Shown here in pieces: positions 33,258 to 41,653 of a stretch of DNA of 56,480 bases (the first letter of the stretch is position 1; every line of letters starts with the position of its first letter). The translations under genes were made by a program, and so were the position numbers. Source of the DNA: CAXSEF01 sp964236535 (GTDB taxonomy: Bacteria; Pseudomonadota; Alphaproteobacteria; Acetobacterales; Acetobacteraceae); contig CAXSEF010000012.1 in assembly GCA_964236535.1 (NCBI GenBank), forward strand, positions 1 to 56,480. Direction: 5' to 3'. The notes below the pieces were generated by a model. That model saw nothing but the letters and a program-made list of their open reading frames with translations. It was not told the DNA's origin and did not search any database.

Positions 33258-34040
33258 TCACACCGTGAACTGCTCGGCGATGATGCGCTCGGACAAGCCC
33301 TGGTCGGGATCGAACAAGATGGTGGTGCAGACCGTACGATCCTCGCTGACTGCAACCGAGGCGATGTCGCGCACCTCGGTGAAGTCGGCGACTGCGGCAA
33401 CCGGCCGCTTGTCAGGGTCGAGCACCTCGAACAGCACGTCTGCCGTGCTGGGCAGCAGCGCTCCCCGCCACCGCCGCGGCCGGAAGGCGCTGATCGGCGT
33501 AAGCGGCAGCAGATTCGCCGAGAGTGGCACAATCGGGCCGTGCGCGGAAAGATTGTAGGCGGTCGATCCAGCGGGTGTGGCGATCAGTACGCCGTCGCAC
33601 ACCAGTTCCGGCAGGCGGACCCGGCCGTCGACGGTGATCCGGATTCGCGCGGCCTGCCGGGTCTCACGGAACAGGAACACGTCGTTGAGTGCAATCGCCT
33701 CCTCGACGATTCCGGCGCAGGTAACCGCGTGCATGCGCAGTGGATGCAGCACCGCTTCCTGCGCCCGTGCCAGCCGGTCCGGCAGTTCGTCCTCGCCGTA
33801 TGGGTTCATCAGGAAGCCGACGGTACCGCAGTTCATCCCGTAGACCGGGATGTGAAGCTTAAGCGAGTCGTGCATGGTTTCGAGCATGAAGCCGTCGCCA
33901 CCCAGCGCCACCATGACTCGTGCGTCTGCCTGTACGGCGTTACCGTAGCGTGCGATCAGGCGCTCGCGATTTTGCTGCGCTACCGTAGTGGCGGAGGCCA
34001 CGAACCTGATCCAGCCGCTCTCGAAGGCGTTCGAACTCAC
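33258..34040 (-). CDS. nadK: NAD kinase
   Basis: A 260-residue NAD(+) kinase, which makes NADP(+) from NAD(+) and ATP. The catalytic GGDG lies at residues 47-50. Further blocks are GMNCGTVGFLMNPY, the NDVFLFRETRQAARI substrate loop, and the CDGVLIATPAGSTAYNLSAHGPI C-terminal signature. Length fits the short alphaproteobacterial form. Confidence 0.95.
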   Translation of the reverse strand: MSSNAFESGWIRFVASATTVAQQNRERLIARYGNAVQADARVMVALGGDGFMLETMHDSLKLHIPVYGMNCGTVGFLMNPYGEDELPDRLARAQEAVLHPLRMHAVTCAGIVEEAIALNDVFLFRETRQAARIRITVDGRVRLPELVCDGVLIATPAGSTAYNLSAHGPIVPLSANLLPLTPISAFRPRRWRGALLPSTADVLFEVLDPDKRPVAAVADFTEVRDIASVAVSEDRTVCTTILFDPDQGLSERIIAEQFTV

Positions 34041-34115
34041 GCGGGTGCTTCCAGCCGCATCAGCACTGCGAACACTCGAGACGGGTTCGGCGCAGCCTTG
34101 TGCTGACGTGCCGCG

Positions 34116-34265
34116 CTAGGCTGGATCAGGAAAGCGTGACGCCAGCTGCACCAGGTCATCGGGAACCGGCTCGCCGAGGAGCTGGTCGTAGGCATCGGCC
34201 AACGACTTTTGAAGCCACGCATTGACCGGATCTCGGTTGCAGCCAGGAGGCATCGACTGGTTCAT
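34116..34265 (-). CDS. NepR-like anti-sigma factor (small)
   Basis: A 49-residue protein read from ATG 34265. The core NAWLQKSLADAYDQLLGEP followed by VPDDLVQLASRF matches the NepR family pattern (two helices around a YDxxLxEPxPDxLxxL motif). NepR proteins sequester the EcfG-type sigma factor in the alphaproteobacterial general stress response and are released by PhyR. Neither phyR nor ecfG is next to it, so this is an orphan copy. It is too short for routine gene calls, and overlapping longer frames exist. An internal ATG four codons in is an alternative start. Confidence 0.65.
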   Translation of the reverse strand: MNQSMPPGCNRDPVNAWLQKSLADAYDQLLGEPVPDDLVQLASRFPDPA

Positions 34266-34311
34266 TCCCTGTCCCGCGAGCGCCAAGTAAGGTCAATGCA
34301 CGGCGCCCAGA

Positions 34312-34339
34312 GTGGTTGCACCATGCGAGGTGCAACCAC
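34312..34339. promoter_or_regulatory. Perfect 11-bp inverted repeat
   Basis: GTGGTTGCACC (34312-34322) and GGTGCAACCAC (34329-34339) form a perfect hairpin with a six-base loop. It lies 46 bases upstream of the nepR-like start and 58 bases after the SGNH hydrolase stop. No T-run follows on either strand, so it may be an operator rather than an intrinsic terminator. Confidence 0.7.
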
Positions 34340-34397
34340 GCTTCCGTGCGCGGTGCCATTGCGTCGCGCTGGTCCCGGCCAGAGCGCCGGCGCATTG

Positions 34398-35306
34398 TCA
34401 CTGGGCTGCCGCGTCCTGCAGGACCATGTCGGCGAGGATGGTGCCGAGGCAGGCATGCAGGGTGTTGACCGCGCCCAGCGTGTCGGCAGGATCGATCGCT
34501 TCAAGGTCGAGCTCGCCGGTCTCCGCCCAGTTCTGCATCAGTTCATAACGGGGAAACAGTACGACCCCGGGCAGTGCGGCGGCGTTGCGAAGTGCGCTCC
34601 AATAGGGCGGCAGGTCGGCGTTTGCCTCGAGGAAGCGGCTGAACTGCGGGTCGATCAGGATCAGGTCGGCGCCCGCCGCGGCGACGGCTTCGCTGCCGTC
34701 GGACAGCGTCTGGTTGAACTGACCCGGCGGGACGTTTTGAACCGCATCCACCGTTCCGGTCTGCCAGATCACCAGTTGCGGCCGGGCTGGCGGTGCGAGG
34801 GCGGTGCGCAGCAGCGCCAGCATGTCGTCCGCGGCGAGGTTGCGGCCGCCGCGTACCGTGAGCGAGACGGAGAGACCGGGCACCCGGGCCTCCAGAGCGT
34901 CCTTCATGCGGACCGGGAAGGCCGCTCCGCTTGGCGTGGTCGGCACCCTGCGGACGAGCCCCCCTGATGCGTCCTGCGGCTGCTTCGTCGAGCGGCTGGT
35001 GAGCGTGCCGGGGGCGAGGCTCGCCTCCGGGCCGAACACGGTGGCCGAGCCGACCACCAGCACGTCGAGGCGCCCGCCTGGGCGCATCGCTGCGGCGAGG
35101 TGGGGCAGGGCCTCGGGCGGCGGCATCAGCTGCGGACGAGGCGGGCAGGACCACTCAGCCGCACGCGCCATTCCGTCCCAGGCGCACAGGCTGCCCGCGA
35201 TTGTCGCGCCGAGAACCGCGAGGGCAAGGCAGCCGGTGGTGGCACGCGCCGGCCGCGCATTGCAGGATCGTATCGATGTCAGAGCCGCGGCCGGAGAGCC
35301 CTTCAC
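34398..35306 (-). CDS. Exported SGNH/GDSL-type hydrolase
   Basis: A 302-residue protein starting at GTG 35306, which overlaps the opgC-like stop by four bases (GTGA). A signal or anchor segment (about 25-45, cleavage near MARAA) precedes an SGNH-like domain. The first block is VLVVGSATVFG (83-92), with GS-A-T in place of GDS. GGRN follows near residue 155, QTGTVDA near 190 replaces the GxND block, and TLHACLG near the C-terminus may supply the histidine. Paired with an acyltransferase, it probably acts on acylated periplasmic or surface glycans. Confidence 0.72.
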   Translation of the reverse strand: MKGSPAAALTSIRSCNARPARATTGCLALAVLGATIAGSLCAWDGMARAAEWSCPPRPQLMPPPEALPHLAAAMRPGGRLDVLVVGSATVFGPEASLAPGTLTSRSTKQPQDASGGLVRRVPTTPSGAAFPVRMKDALEARVPGLSVSLTVRGGRNLAADDMLALLRTALAPPARPQLVIWQTGTVDAVQNVPPGQFNQTLSDGSEAVAAAGADLILIDPQFSRFLEANADLPPYWSALRNAAALPGVVLFPRYELMQNWAETGELDLEAIDPADTLGAVNTLHACLGTILADMVLQDAAAQ

Positions 35307-36454
35307 GCGGCATCGACCGCAGCAGCGTCGCCGCGCGGGCGCGAACGATCTGTATCGCGCGGTCGCGAGCCCTTTTCCTTGTACCAGGCCGACAATGCCG
35401 CGACCGCGGTCAGCGCTACCGCGCCGGTGACGTTGACGCTGAGCTGCCACGGCCAACCGGTATCGAACTCCAGCACCAGCCGCCCCAGGAACGACAGGAA
35501 AATTCCCACGCAGAACACCGGCAGGGAGTGCTGCCCGGCCAGGATGAACGGAGCCGCGATCCGGCCGCGAAGCCATGTGGCACCCTGCGGCACCAGGCGC
35601 ACGGTGAGCCAGGTCAGGGCAAGGATCGACACCAAGCGGAATGGATGCAGCCCTTCCTTGTCCACCGACAGCAGCACGCGCGTAAGCCTGACGGGCAACT
35701 GGCTTGCCAGGTCGGTCTGCTGCCAGACGACCCACTGCATCGAGACCCCGAACACCACCACGATCCCGGCTGCAACATCGATGGGCCAGCGCCGGCGTGG
35801 CAGCGGCCCTGGCGAGGTGGCCAGGATGGCGCCAAGCATGAACAGCAGCTGCCAGGTCAAGGGGTTGAAGTACCAGCCGCCCCCGGACCAGGACGGCAGG
35901 CCGAGCTTGAAGGTCCGCGCGGCGGCGTAGAGGGCGAGCGAAAGGCCGGCCAGGAGGTTCGGGCGGTGCAGTAGCAGCAGCGACGGGATGAACATCAGCA
36001 GCACCACGACATACATCGGCAGGATGTTGAGAAAGGAAGGCTGATAGCGCAACGTCAGCGCCTCCAGCATGGCGCGGTACGGCGCCTCGCCAAGCACGTC
36101 GATGTGGATCTCGTCGATGAAGTCGGCCCGGTTCAGCGCCTGCGCCGAGTAGGCGACCTGAGCCACGAATACCACGAACAGGAAGATGTGTGCGATGTAG
36201 AGGGTCCAGGCGCGGGCCAGGACGTCGGCGCCGGCCGACACCCAGCCGTTGCGCTGCATGCGTCCGCCATAGGCGAGGCCGGCACCATATCCGGCGAGCA
36301 ATACGAACACCTCGGCCGCGTCGCAAAGCGCGAAGTTGCGCAGGCTGATCTGGTTGAGCCAATTGGCGGGAACGTGGTCGGTGAAGATCCACCACAAGGC
36401 AAGACCGCGGAAGAAATCCACGCGCAGGTCCCTGCCGGTGCGGATCAGGTTCAT
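35303..36454 (-). CDS. opgC: OpgC-like membrane acyltransferase
   Basis: A 383-residue integral membrane protein with about ten helices. It starts DLRVDFFRGLALWWIFTDHV (the conserved RxDFFRGxAL plus histidine of OpgC). OpgC succinylates osmoregulated periplasmic glucans, and related proteins modify other glycans. Start at ATG 36454 with an AGGAAAG ribosome-binding site. It is coupled to the downstream SGNH hydrolase by a four-base overlap. It sits just after the flhG remnant on the same strand. Confidence 0.85.
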   Translation of the reverse strand: MNLIRTGRDLRVDFFRGLALWWIFTDHVPANWLNQISLRNFALCDAAEVFVLLAGYGAGLAYGGRMQRNGWVSAGADVLARAWTLYIAHIFLFVVFVAQVAYSAQALNRADFIDEIHIDVLGEAPYRAMLEALTLRYQPSFLNILPMYVVVLLMFIPSLLLLHRPNLLAGLSLALYAAARTFKLGLPSWSGGGWYFNPLTWQLLFMLGAILATSPGPLPRRRWPIDVAAGIVVVFGVSMQWVVWQQTDLASQLPVRLTRVLLSVDKEGLHPFRLVSILALTWLTVRLVPQGATWLRGRIAAPFILAGQHSLPVFCVGIFLSFLGRLVLEFDTGWPWQLSVNVTGAVALTAVAALSAWYKEKGSRPRDTDRSRPRGDAAAVDAA

Positions 36455-36493
36455 GCCGGCTTTCCTGCGCCCGAGCCCGAGCCTGCGCAACCA

Positions 36494-36900
36494 TCACCAG
36501 GGCACGAACTGTATCCGTGGCGCAGAACGGCGCTGCACCACTGCCGGCGGGCGCCGGGCTGGCAGCACGAGCACGCTCAGGGCGCGACGGACACGGCAGT
36601 ACAGGTCGGCGGCGATGCGCTCCACGTCGCGGGAAGAATCGCACTCCGGATGAACGGTGAGCAGCGCCGTCTGCCGGCGCCGTGCGTCGCGCACGCGATC
36701 GTCGCGGCAGACGATCCCGGCGAGCGCGGGTTGGCGCTGCAGGAACCCCTCGCAGGCGCGTTCCAGGGTGACCATCAGCGTGACGGAGAGCCAGGTCTTG
36801 CCGACGCCCTCCTTGCCAGACGCAACGGCGACGACCTGCCCGGCCCGATGTGCTGTGGCTTCACCGCTAAGGCTCTCTTGCGCAACAGGTTTCGGATCAT
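36494..36900 (-). pseudogene. flhG: flhG (MinD-like flagellar number regulator) remnant
   Basis: The frame ending at 36496-36494 reads, in order, HRAGQVVAVASGKEGVGKTW, LSVTL, then directly TLERACEGFLQRQPALAGI and VRDARRRQTALLTVHPE. The first is the N-terminal P-loop of FlhG (normal form GKGGVGKTW, here with Glu). The second belongs to the C-terminal end. The central ATPase core, well over 100 residues in the family, is missing. Imperfect direct repeats (36764-36772 and 36776-36784) flank the junction. This frame has no start codon before the junction, and the ATG at 36900 is in another frame. FlhG normally limits flagellar number with FlhF. Confidence 0.82.
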
Positions 36901-37811
36901 GGTTCCGCCCCTCGGCGGGTCTGTGGTCCGGACATCAGACGTTCGGCGAGAAAGCCCGGGGTGATCGGGGCGAGCGCGTCGGCGATGCCGGCGCCAATGC
37001 CGGCCTCGGCGAGGCAGAGCGCCTGGGCGTGGGCGGCGGCAATGACGCCGCCCAGCCGTCGCGCCAAGTCGAGGCGGCTCGCGACCAAGTGGCGGACTCC
37101 GCACAGCGCGTGCGCCTCGGCGATCTCGGCGGCATGGCCGGGGTCAAGGCCGCAGGGCAGCACCAGCGTCGTTGTCGCACCGGCTGCGTCGGCAATCTCG
37201 CGCAGCAGCGCGGCGTCAGCATCAAGCGTCGGGTCAAGCGCCGGTGCGTCGATCAGCACCGGATCGGCGGTGCGCCTGCCGATCGCGCGCGCCAGCGCCG
37301 CCGGCTGCTGCGCAACCACGAGGTCGAGGCCCAGCAGCCTGGTGAATGCGGCGAGCTGCTCGATCGCGCCGGCACGCCGGCCGTCCGCGGTGATGATCGT
37401 GGGTCGCAGGCCGGATAGCACCAGCCGGGTGGCCAGGCGGGCGACGCAGACCGTCTTGCCGCCGCCGGGAGGGCCCGCAAGCAGCAGCGGCGCCGCTTCC
37501 GGCCCCAGCGGCAGGCTTGCGAAGGCCAGCCTGCGGCGCAGCGCGTCTTCCAGCGGCTCGCTGGCCAGGAGCTTGACCAACGGACCGTGCAGCCCGTGCC
37601 AGGCCAGGCGCTGCGGCAGCGTCATGTCGTGGACGGGCGGCGAGAGCGGCGGGACATCGTCTTCCCCGTCCAGCGCCTCCAGCCCGACGGTGACCTCGAC
37701 CCCGCGGCCGGCCCGCTCGGTCGAGAGGATCAGCACGTCCGGCCCGAGCTCGGCGCGGACCTGTTCCAGCACCGAGGCCATGGCGGGGCCGTGGAAAACC
37801 CTCAGGCGCAT
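36897..37811 (-). CDS. flhF: FlhF, flagellar SRP-like GTPase
   Basis: A 304-residue protein. The start MRLRVFHGPAMASVLEQVRAELGPDVLI is cut here to its core: RVFHGP and ELGPDVLILS near residue 4 and 21. The G-domain P-loop is GPPGGGKT (113-120). SRP-type features continue with PTIITADGRRAGAIEQL and VLIDAPALDP. FlhF places the flagellum at the cell pole in many bacteria. The G-domain is shortened and the P-loop (PPGGG rather than PTGVG) is unusual. It follows flhA by 70 bases and abuts the flhG remnant. Confidence 0.88.
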   Translation of the reverse strand: MRLRVFHGPAMASVLEQVRAELGPDVLILSTERAGRGVEVTVGLEALDGEDDVPPLSPPVHDMTLPQRLAWHGLHGPLVKLLASEPLEDALRRRLAFASLPLGPEAAPLLLAGPPGGGKTVCVARLATRLVLSGLRPTIITADGRRAGAIEQLAAFTRLLGLDLVVAQQPAALARAIGRRTADPVLIDAPALDPTLDADAALLREIADAAGATTTLVLPCGLDPGHAAEIAEAHALCGVRHLVASRLDLARRLGGVIAAAHAQALCLAEAGIGAGIADALAPITPGFLAERLMSGPQTRRGAEP

Positions 37812-37881
37812 GGACGCGGGTCCATTCGGCGGTCATGCCGGTCGGGCGGATAGGTACCACGCGTCGGCTGCGACCCGGGCA

Positions 37882-40002
37882 TCAGATCGAGCCCACGGTG
37901 CGGATGCGCGCGCGGGGATGGATTTCGGACTGGGCAAGCACGGGTGTGCTGGGTCGCATGCGTTCGACGATGGCGCGCACCGGGGCGCGGATGGCGCCGC
38001 TGCACAGCAGGATCGGGGCCTCGCCGGCCGCGCCCGCGGAGTCGAACGCGGCGCGCAGCTTGTGCATGAAGTCGCCGAGCCGGCTGGGCGCCATCGCGAG
38101 CTGCCGGTCCTCGGCGGGGCCGACCATGCTGTCGGCAAAGGCCTGCTCCCAGTCGGGCGAGAGCGTGATCAGCGGGACGTAGCCGGCAGGACCCACGTGG
38201 CTGTCGCTAATCTGGCGGGCCAGTCGGGTGCGGACGTGGGCCACGATCAGCGGCACCGGACGAGCACCACCGCAGGATTCGTGGACTCCCTCCAGGATTG
38301 TGGGCAGGTCGCGGATCGAAATTCGTTCGGCGAGCAGTGACTGCAGCACCCGCTGCACGCCGCCCACCGAGATCTGCTGCGGCACCAGGTCGGCGACCAG
38401 GCGCTGCTGATCACGCGGCATGTCGTCGAGCAGCTTCTGGGTCTCGGAATACGAGAGCAGTTCGGCCATGCTGTCGCGCACCAGCTCGGTCAGATGCGTC
38501 GTCAGTACGCTGGCCGGGTCGACCACGGTGCAGCCGCGCGCGATGGCGTCCTCGCGCCGCGACGGCTCGATCCACATTGCGGGCAGGCCGAACGCAGGCT
38601 CGGTGGTGCGCTCGCCAGGCATGTCGGGCAGCTCCCCCGACGGGTCCATGGCCAGCATCCGGGTGGGCCGCAGCTCGCCGTGCCCGGCCTCGATCTCCTT
38701 GATGCGCACCGAGTAGGCCTCGGCGCCGAGCTGCACGTTGTCCTGGATGCGCACCGGCGGCAGAATGAAGCCGACCTCGGCGGCGATCGAGCGGCGCAGC
38801 GACTTGATCTGCTCGGTCAGCCGTGGCGTGTCGCCCCCGGCCAGGGACAGCAGGCCGTAGCCCAGCTCGAGCCGGATGGTATCGATACGCATAGACTCGC
38901 TGAGCGGCGCCTCGGTGCTGACCACTGCCGCAGGCACGTCCTCGTCGGCCTGCTGTCCAGGCGGATGGTTGTAGCGCATCCAGGCGCCACCGCCGGCGAG
39001 TCCGGCCAGTGCCAGGAACGGCAGCGCCGGCAGACCGGGCATCAGGGCGAGCAGGGCTGCGACGCCGCCGGCCAGCGCGAGCGGCTTGTATCCGCTGCCG
39101 AGCTGGCGGACCAGGGCGACGTCCGCGGGGCCGTCGACGCCGCCCTTGGTGACCACGATGCCCGCGGCGGTCGAGACCAGCAGCGCCGGGATCTGCGACA
39201 CCAGCCCGTCGCCGACCGTAAGCGTGGTGTAGGTGGCGGCCGCATCGCTGAACGCCATGCCGTGGCGAACCAGTCCGATCGCCAGCCCGCCGAATATGTT
39301 GATGGTGGTGATCAGCAGGCTGGCGATCGCGTCGCCGCGCACGAACTTCGCCGCACCGTCCATCGCACCGTAGAAGCCGCTCTCCTCCTCCAGCTCCTTG
39401 CGGCGGACGCGGGCAACCTTGTCGTTGATCAGGCCGGAGCTCATGTCGGCATCGATGGCCATCTGCTTGCCGGGCATCGCATCAAGGCTGAAGCGCGCCG
39501 CGACCTCGGCAATGCGGCCGGAGCCCTTGGTGATGACCATGAAGTTCACCACCAGCAGGATGGCGAACAGGATCAGGCCGATCACCACGTCGCCGCCCAT
39601 CAGGAAGCCGCCGAACGCTGCAACCACGTGGCCGGCAGCGGTGGAGCCCTCGTTGCCGTGGCTGAGGATCAGCCGGGTGGTGGCGACGTTGAGCGACAGC
39701 CGGAGCAGCGTGGTCAGCAGCAGCAGGGTGGGGAACGAGGTGAAATCGAGCGGGCGGCGCAGGAACAGCGCCACCATCAGCACCAGAACCGACACGGTGA
39801 GCGACAGCGCCAGCCCGACGTCGAGGATCACCGTCGGCAGCGGCAGGATCAGCACTGACAGCAGCGCCACGACGCCGAGCGCGAGACCGATGTCGGAGCC
39901 CGGCGCGTAGCGGGTGAGCAGCGCGCCGAACTGTTCGCGCCCGGAGGGTGCGGCGAGGTGGGCCGCGGTCAGGTCGGTCTTTCCCGTCAGGATGGCGGCC
40001 AT
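37882..40002 (-). CDS. flhA: FlhA, flagellar export gate protein
   Basis: A 706-residue export-gate protein. About eight transmembrane helices lie in residues 35-330, with the FHIPEP-type block (DFTSFPTLLLLTTLLRLSLN) near residue 88 and the acidic loop KQMAIDADMSSGLINDK near 178. The cytoplasmic domain follows (about 360-706). It forms the nonameric ring that receives export substrates. The start overlaps the flbD stop by one base (TGATG). Confidence 0.96.
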   Translation of the reverse strand: MAAILTGKTDLTAAHLAAPSGREQFGALLTRYAPGSDIGLALGVVALLSVLILPLPTVILDVGLALSLTVSVLVLMVALFLRRPLDFTSFPTLLLLTTLLRLSLNVATTRLILSHGNEGSTAAGHVVAAFGGFLMGGDVVIGLILFAILLVVNFMVITKGSGRIAEVAARFSLDAMPGKQMAIDADMSSGLINDKVARVRRKELEEESGFYGAMDGAAKFVRGDAIASLLITTINIFGGLAIGLVRHGMAFSDAAATYTTLTVGDGLVSQIPALLVSTAAGIVVTKGGVDGPADVALVRQLGSGYKPLALAGGVAALLALMPGLPALPFLALAGLAGGGAWMRYNHPPGQQADEDVPAAVVSTEAPLSESMRIDTIRLELGYGLLSLAGGDTPRLTEQIKSLRRSIAAEVGFILPPVRIQDNVQLGAEAYSVRIKEIEAGHGELRPTRMLAMDPSGELPDMPGERTTEPAFGLPAMWIEPSRREDAIARGCTVVDPASVLTTHLTELVRDSMAELLSYSETQKLLDDMPRDQQRLVADLVPQQISVGGVQRVLQSLLAERISIRDLPTILEGVHESCGGARPVPLIVAHVRTRLARQISDSHVGPAGYVPLITLSPDWEQAFADSMVGPAEDRQLAMAPSRLGDFMHKLRAAFDSAGAAGEAPILLCSGAIRAPVRAIVERMRPSTPVLAQSEIHPRARIRTVGSI

Positions 40003-41339
40003 CAGGCGGCGACGCCCGCGGCCGGCGGGGTCACGGCCATGCCCTGCTGCGTGTAGTCGCGCAACTTGTTGCGCAGCGCGCGGATCGAGATGCCGAGAAT
40101 GGTCGCCGCATGGGTCCGGTTGCCGAGCGTGTGGGTCAGCGTATGCAGGATCAGGTCGCGCTCGACGTCGTCCATGGTGCGTCCGACCAGGCCGGCGACG
40201 CCTTCGCCGCTCCTTGCGACCAGGATGGGTGAACTACCAGTCGCGGCCGGCAGCTCGACCGCCGCGTCGTCGATCTCGGCGCCTTCCGCCAGGAGCACGG
40301 CGCGGTGCATGGTGTTCTCGAGCTCGCGAACGTTGCCGCGCCAGACGTGCGCGTTCAGGCGGGCGCGGGCGCCGGCGGAGATCGGCCGCGGCGGGACGGC
40401 GTTCAGCTCGGCGTAGTGGCGGGCGTAGTGGTCGGCCAAGGCGATGATGTCGCCGGGCCGCTCGCGCAGCGGCGGGATGCGGAGGCCCACCACGTTGAGG
40501 CGGAAATACAGGTCCTCTCGGAAGCGGCCGGCGGCGACTTCGCCGGGCAGATGGCGGTTGCTGGTGGCGAGGATGCGTACGTCAACGCGCACCGGGCCGG
40601 TGCCGCCGAGACGGTCGATCTCGCGTTCCTGGATGGCGCGCAGCAGCTTAGCCTGCAGGCGGGCGTCCATCTCGCTGATCTCGTCGAGCAGCAGGGTGCC
40701 GCCGTTGGCAGCCTCGAACTTGCCGAGACGGCGGGCGGCGGCGCCGCTGAATGCGCCCTTTTCGTGGCCGAACAGCTCGCTCTCCAGCAGATTCTCGGGG
40801 ATCGCGGCGCAATTCAATGCCACGAACGGGCCGTTGGCCCGGCGCGAGCGCCGGTGGATGTGGCGGGCGAGCACCTCCTTGCCGGTGCCGCTCTCGCCGG
40901 TGATCAGCACCGAGGCTTCCGCATTTGCCACCTGCTCGGCGCGCTTCAGGGTCGCGAGCATCGCCGGGTCGCGCGCCACCATGGTGTGGGTCTCGCCGGA
41001 CGCGGCCTGCAGAATGGCGGCAATCAGCTCGGGGTCGGCGGGTAGCGGCAGGAACTCGCGGGCCCCGTCGCGCACGGCGCGGATTGCGGCCTCGGGATTG
41101 GTCTCGGTGCCGCAGGCGACCACCGGGGTGGCGATGCGCTCGGCAGCCATTGCGCGGACCAGGCCCGGCACGTCGTGGGCCACATCGCACAGCACGAGGT
41201 CGACCCGTGCGTCGGCGCGCAGCCGGGCCAGGCCGGCCTGGGTGGTGTCGGCCTGGTCCAGCCGGGCGCCGCGCGCCTGGGCAATGCGCGCTGCCTGACC
41301 GAGTTCGGCCGCCAGGGAGCCGATGATCAGGACACGCAT
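40002..41339 (-). CDS. flbD: FlbD, sigma-54-dependent flagellar transcription activator
   Basis: A 445-residue protein. A FlbD-type receiver-like domain (1-110, starting MRVLIIGSLAAELGQAA) precedes an AAA+ domain with Walker A GESGTGKE (148-155), and a C-terminal Fis-type helix-turn-helix. The loop that contacts sigma-54, normally GAFTGA, reads GAFSGA (195-200). FlbD activates late flagellar promoters, and two sigma-54-like promoters are present in this locus. One-base overlaps couple it to fliN and flhA. Confidence 0.93.
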   Translation of the reverse strand: MRVLIIGSLAAELGQAARIAQARGARLDQADTTQAGLARLRADARVDLVLCDVAHDVPGLVRAMAAERIATPVVACGTETNPEAAIRAVRDGAREFLPLPADPELIAAILQAASGETHTMVARDPAMLATLKRAEQVANAEASVLITGESGTGKEVLARHIHRRSRRANGPFVALNCAAIPENLLESELFGHEKGAFSGAAARRLGKFEAANGGTLLLDEISEMDARLQAKLLRAIQEREIDRLGGTGPVRVDVRILATSNRHLPGEVAAGRFREDLYFRLNVVGLRIPPLRERPGDIIALADHYARHYAELNAVPPRPISAGARARLNAHVWRGNVRELENTMHRAVLLAEGAEIDDAAVELPAATGSSPILVARSGEGVAGLVGRTMDDVERDLILHTLTHTLGNRTHAATILGISIRALRNKLRDYTQQGMAVTPPAAGVAA

Positions 41340-41653
41340 CAGCCGCGGTCCGCCTTGACGATCTCGGTCATGGTGATGCCGAGCCGGTTGTCGTCGACCA
41401 TGACCACCTCTCCGCGGGCGACCAGCCGGTTGTTGACATAGATGTCGATCGCCTCGCCGAGCTTGCGATCCAGTTCGACCACGGCGCCGCGGCCGAGCTT
41501 GAGCAACTGGCTCACCTGCATGGTGGCGCGGCCAAGCACCGCGCTCACCGTGACCGGGATGTCGTAGACCGCCTCGAGGTCGCGCGGCGTGCGTGGCGCG
41601 GCGTCGGCGGCGCCCGAGTCGGTGAATTCCGCAAGATCCATGTCAGCCGGCAT
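41339..41653 (-). CDS. fliN: FliN, flagellar motor switch protein
   Basis: A 104-residue SpoA-domain protein. VYDIPVTVSAVLGRATMQVS, LGRGAVVELDRKLGE and NRLVARGEVVMVDDNRLGI are FliN signatures. It forms the C-ring with FliM and FliG, though fliM is not in this window. ATG 41653 has a good AAGGAG ribosome-binding site. It overlaps fliH by 11 bases and flbD by one. Confidence 0.95.
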   Translation of the reverse strand: MPADMDLAEFTDSGAADAAPRTPRDLEAVYDIPVTVSAVLGRATMQVSQLLKLGRGAVVELDRKLGEAIDIYVNNRLVARGEVVMVDDNRLGITMTEIVKADRG

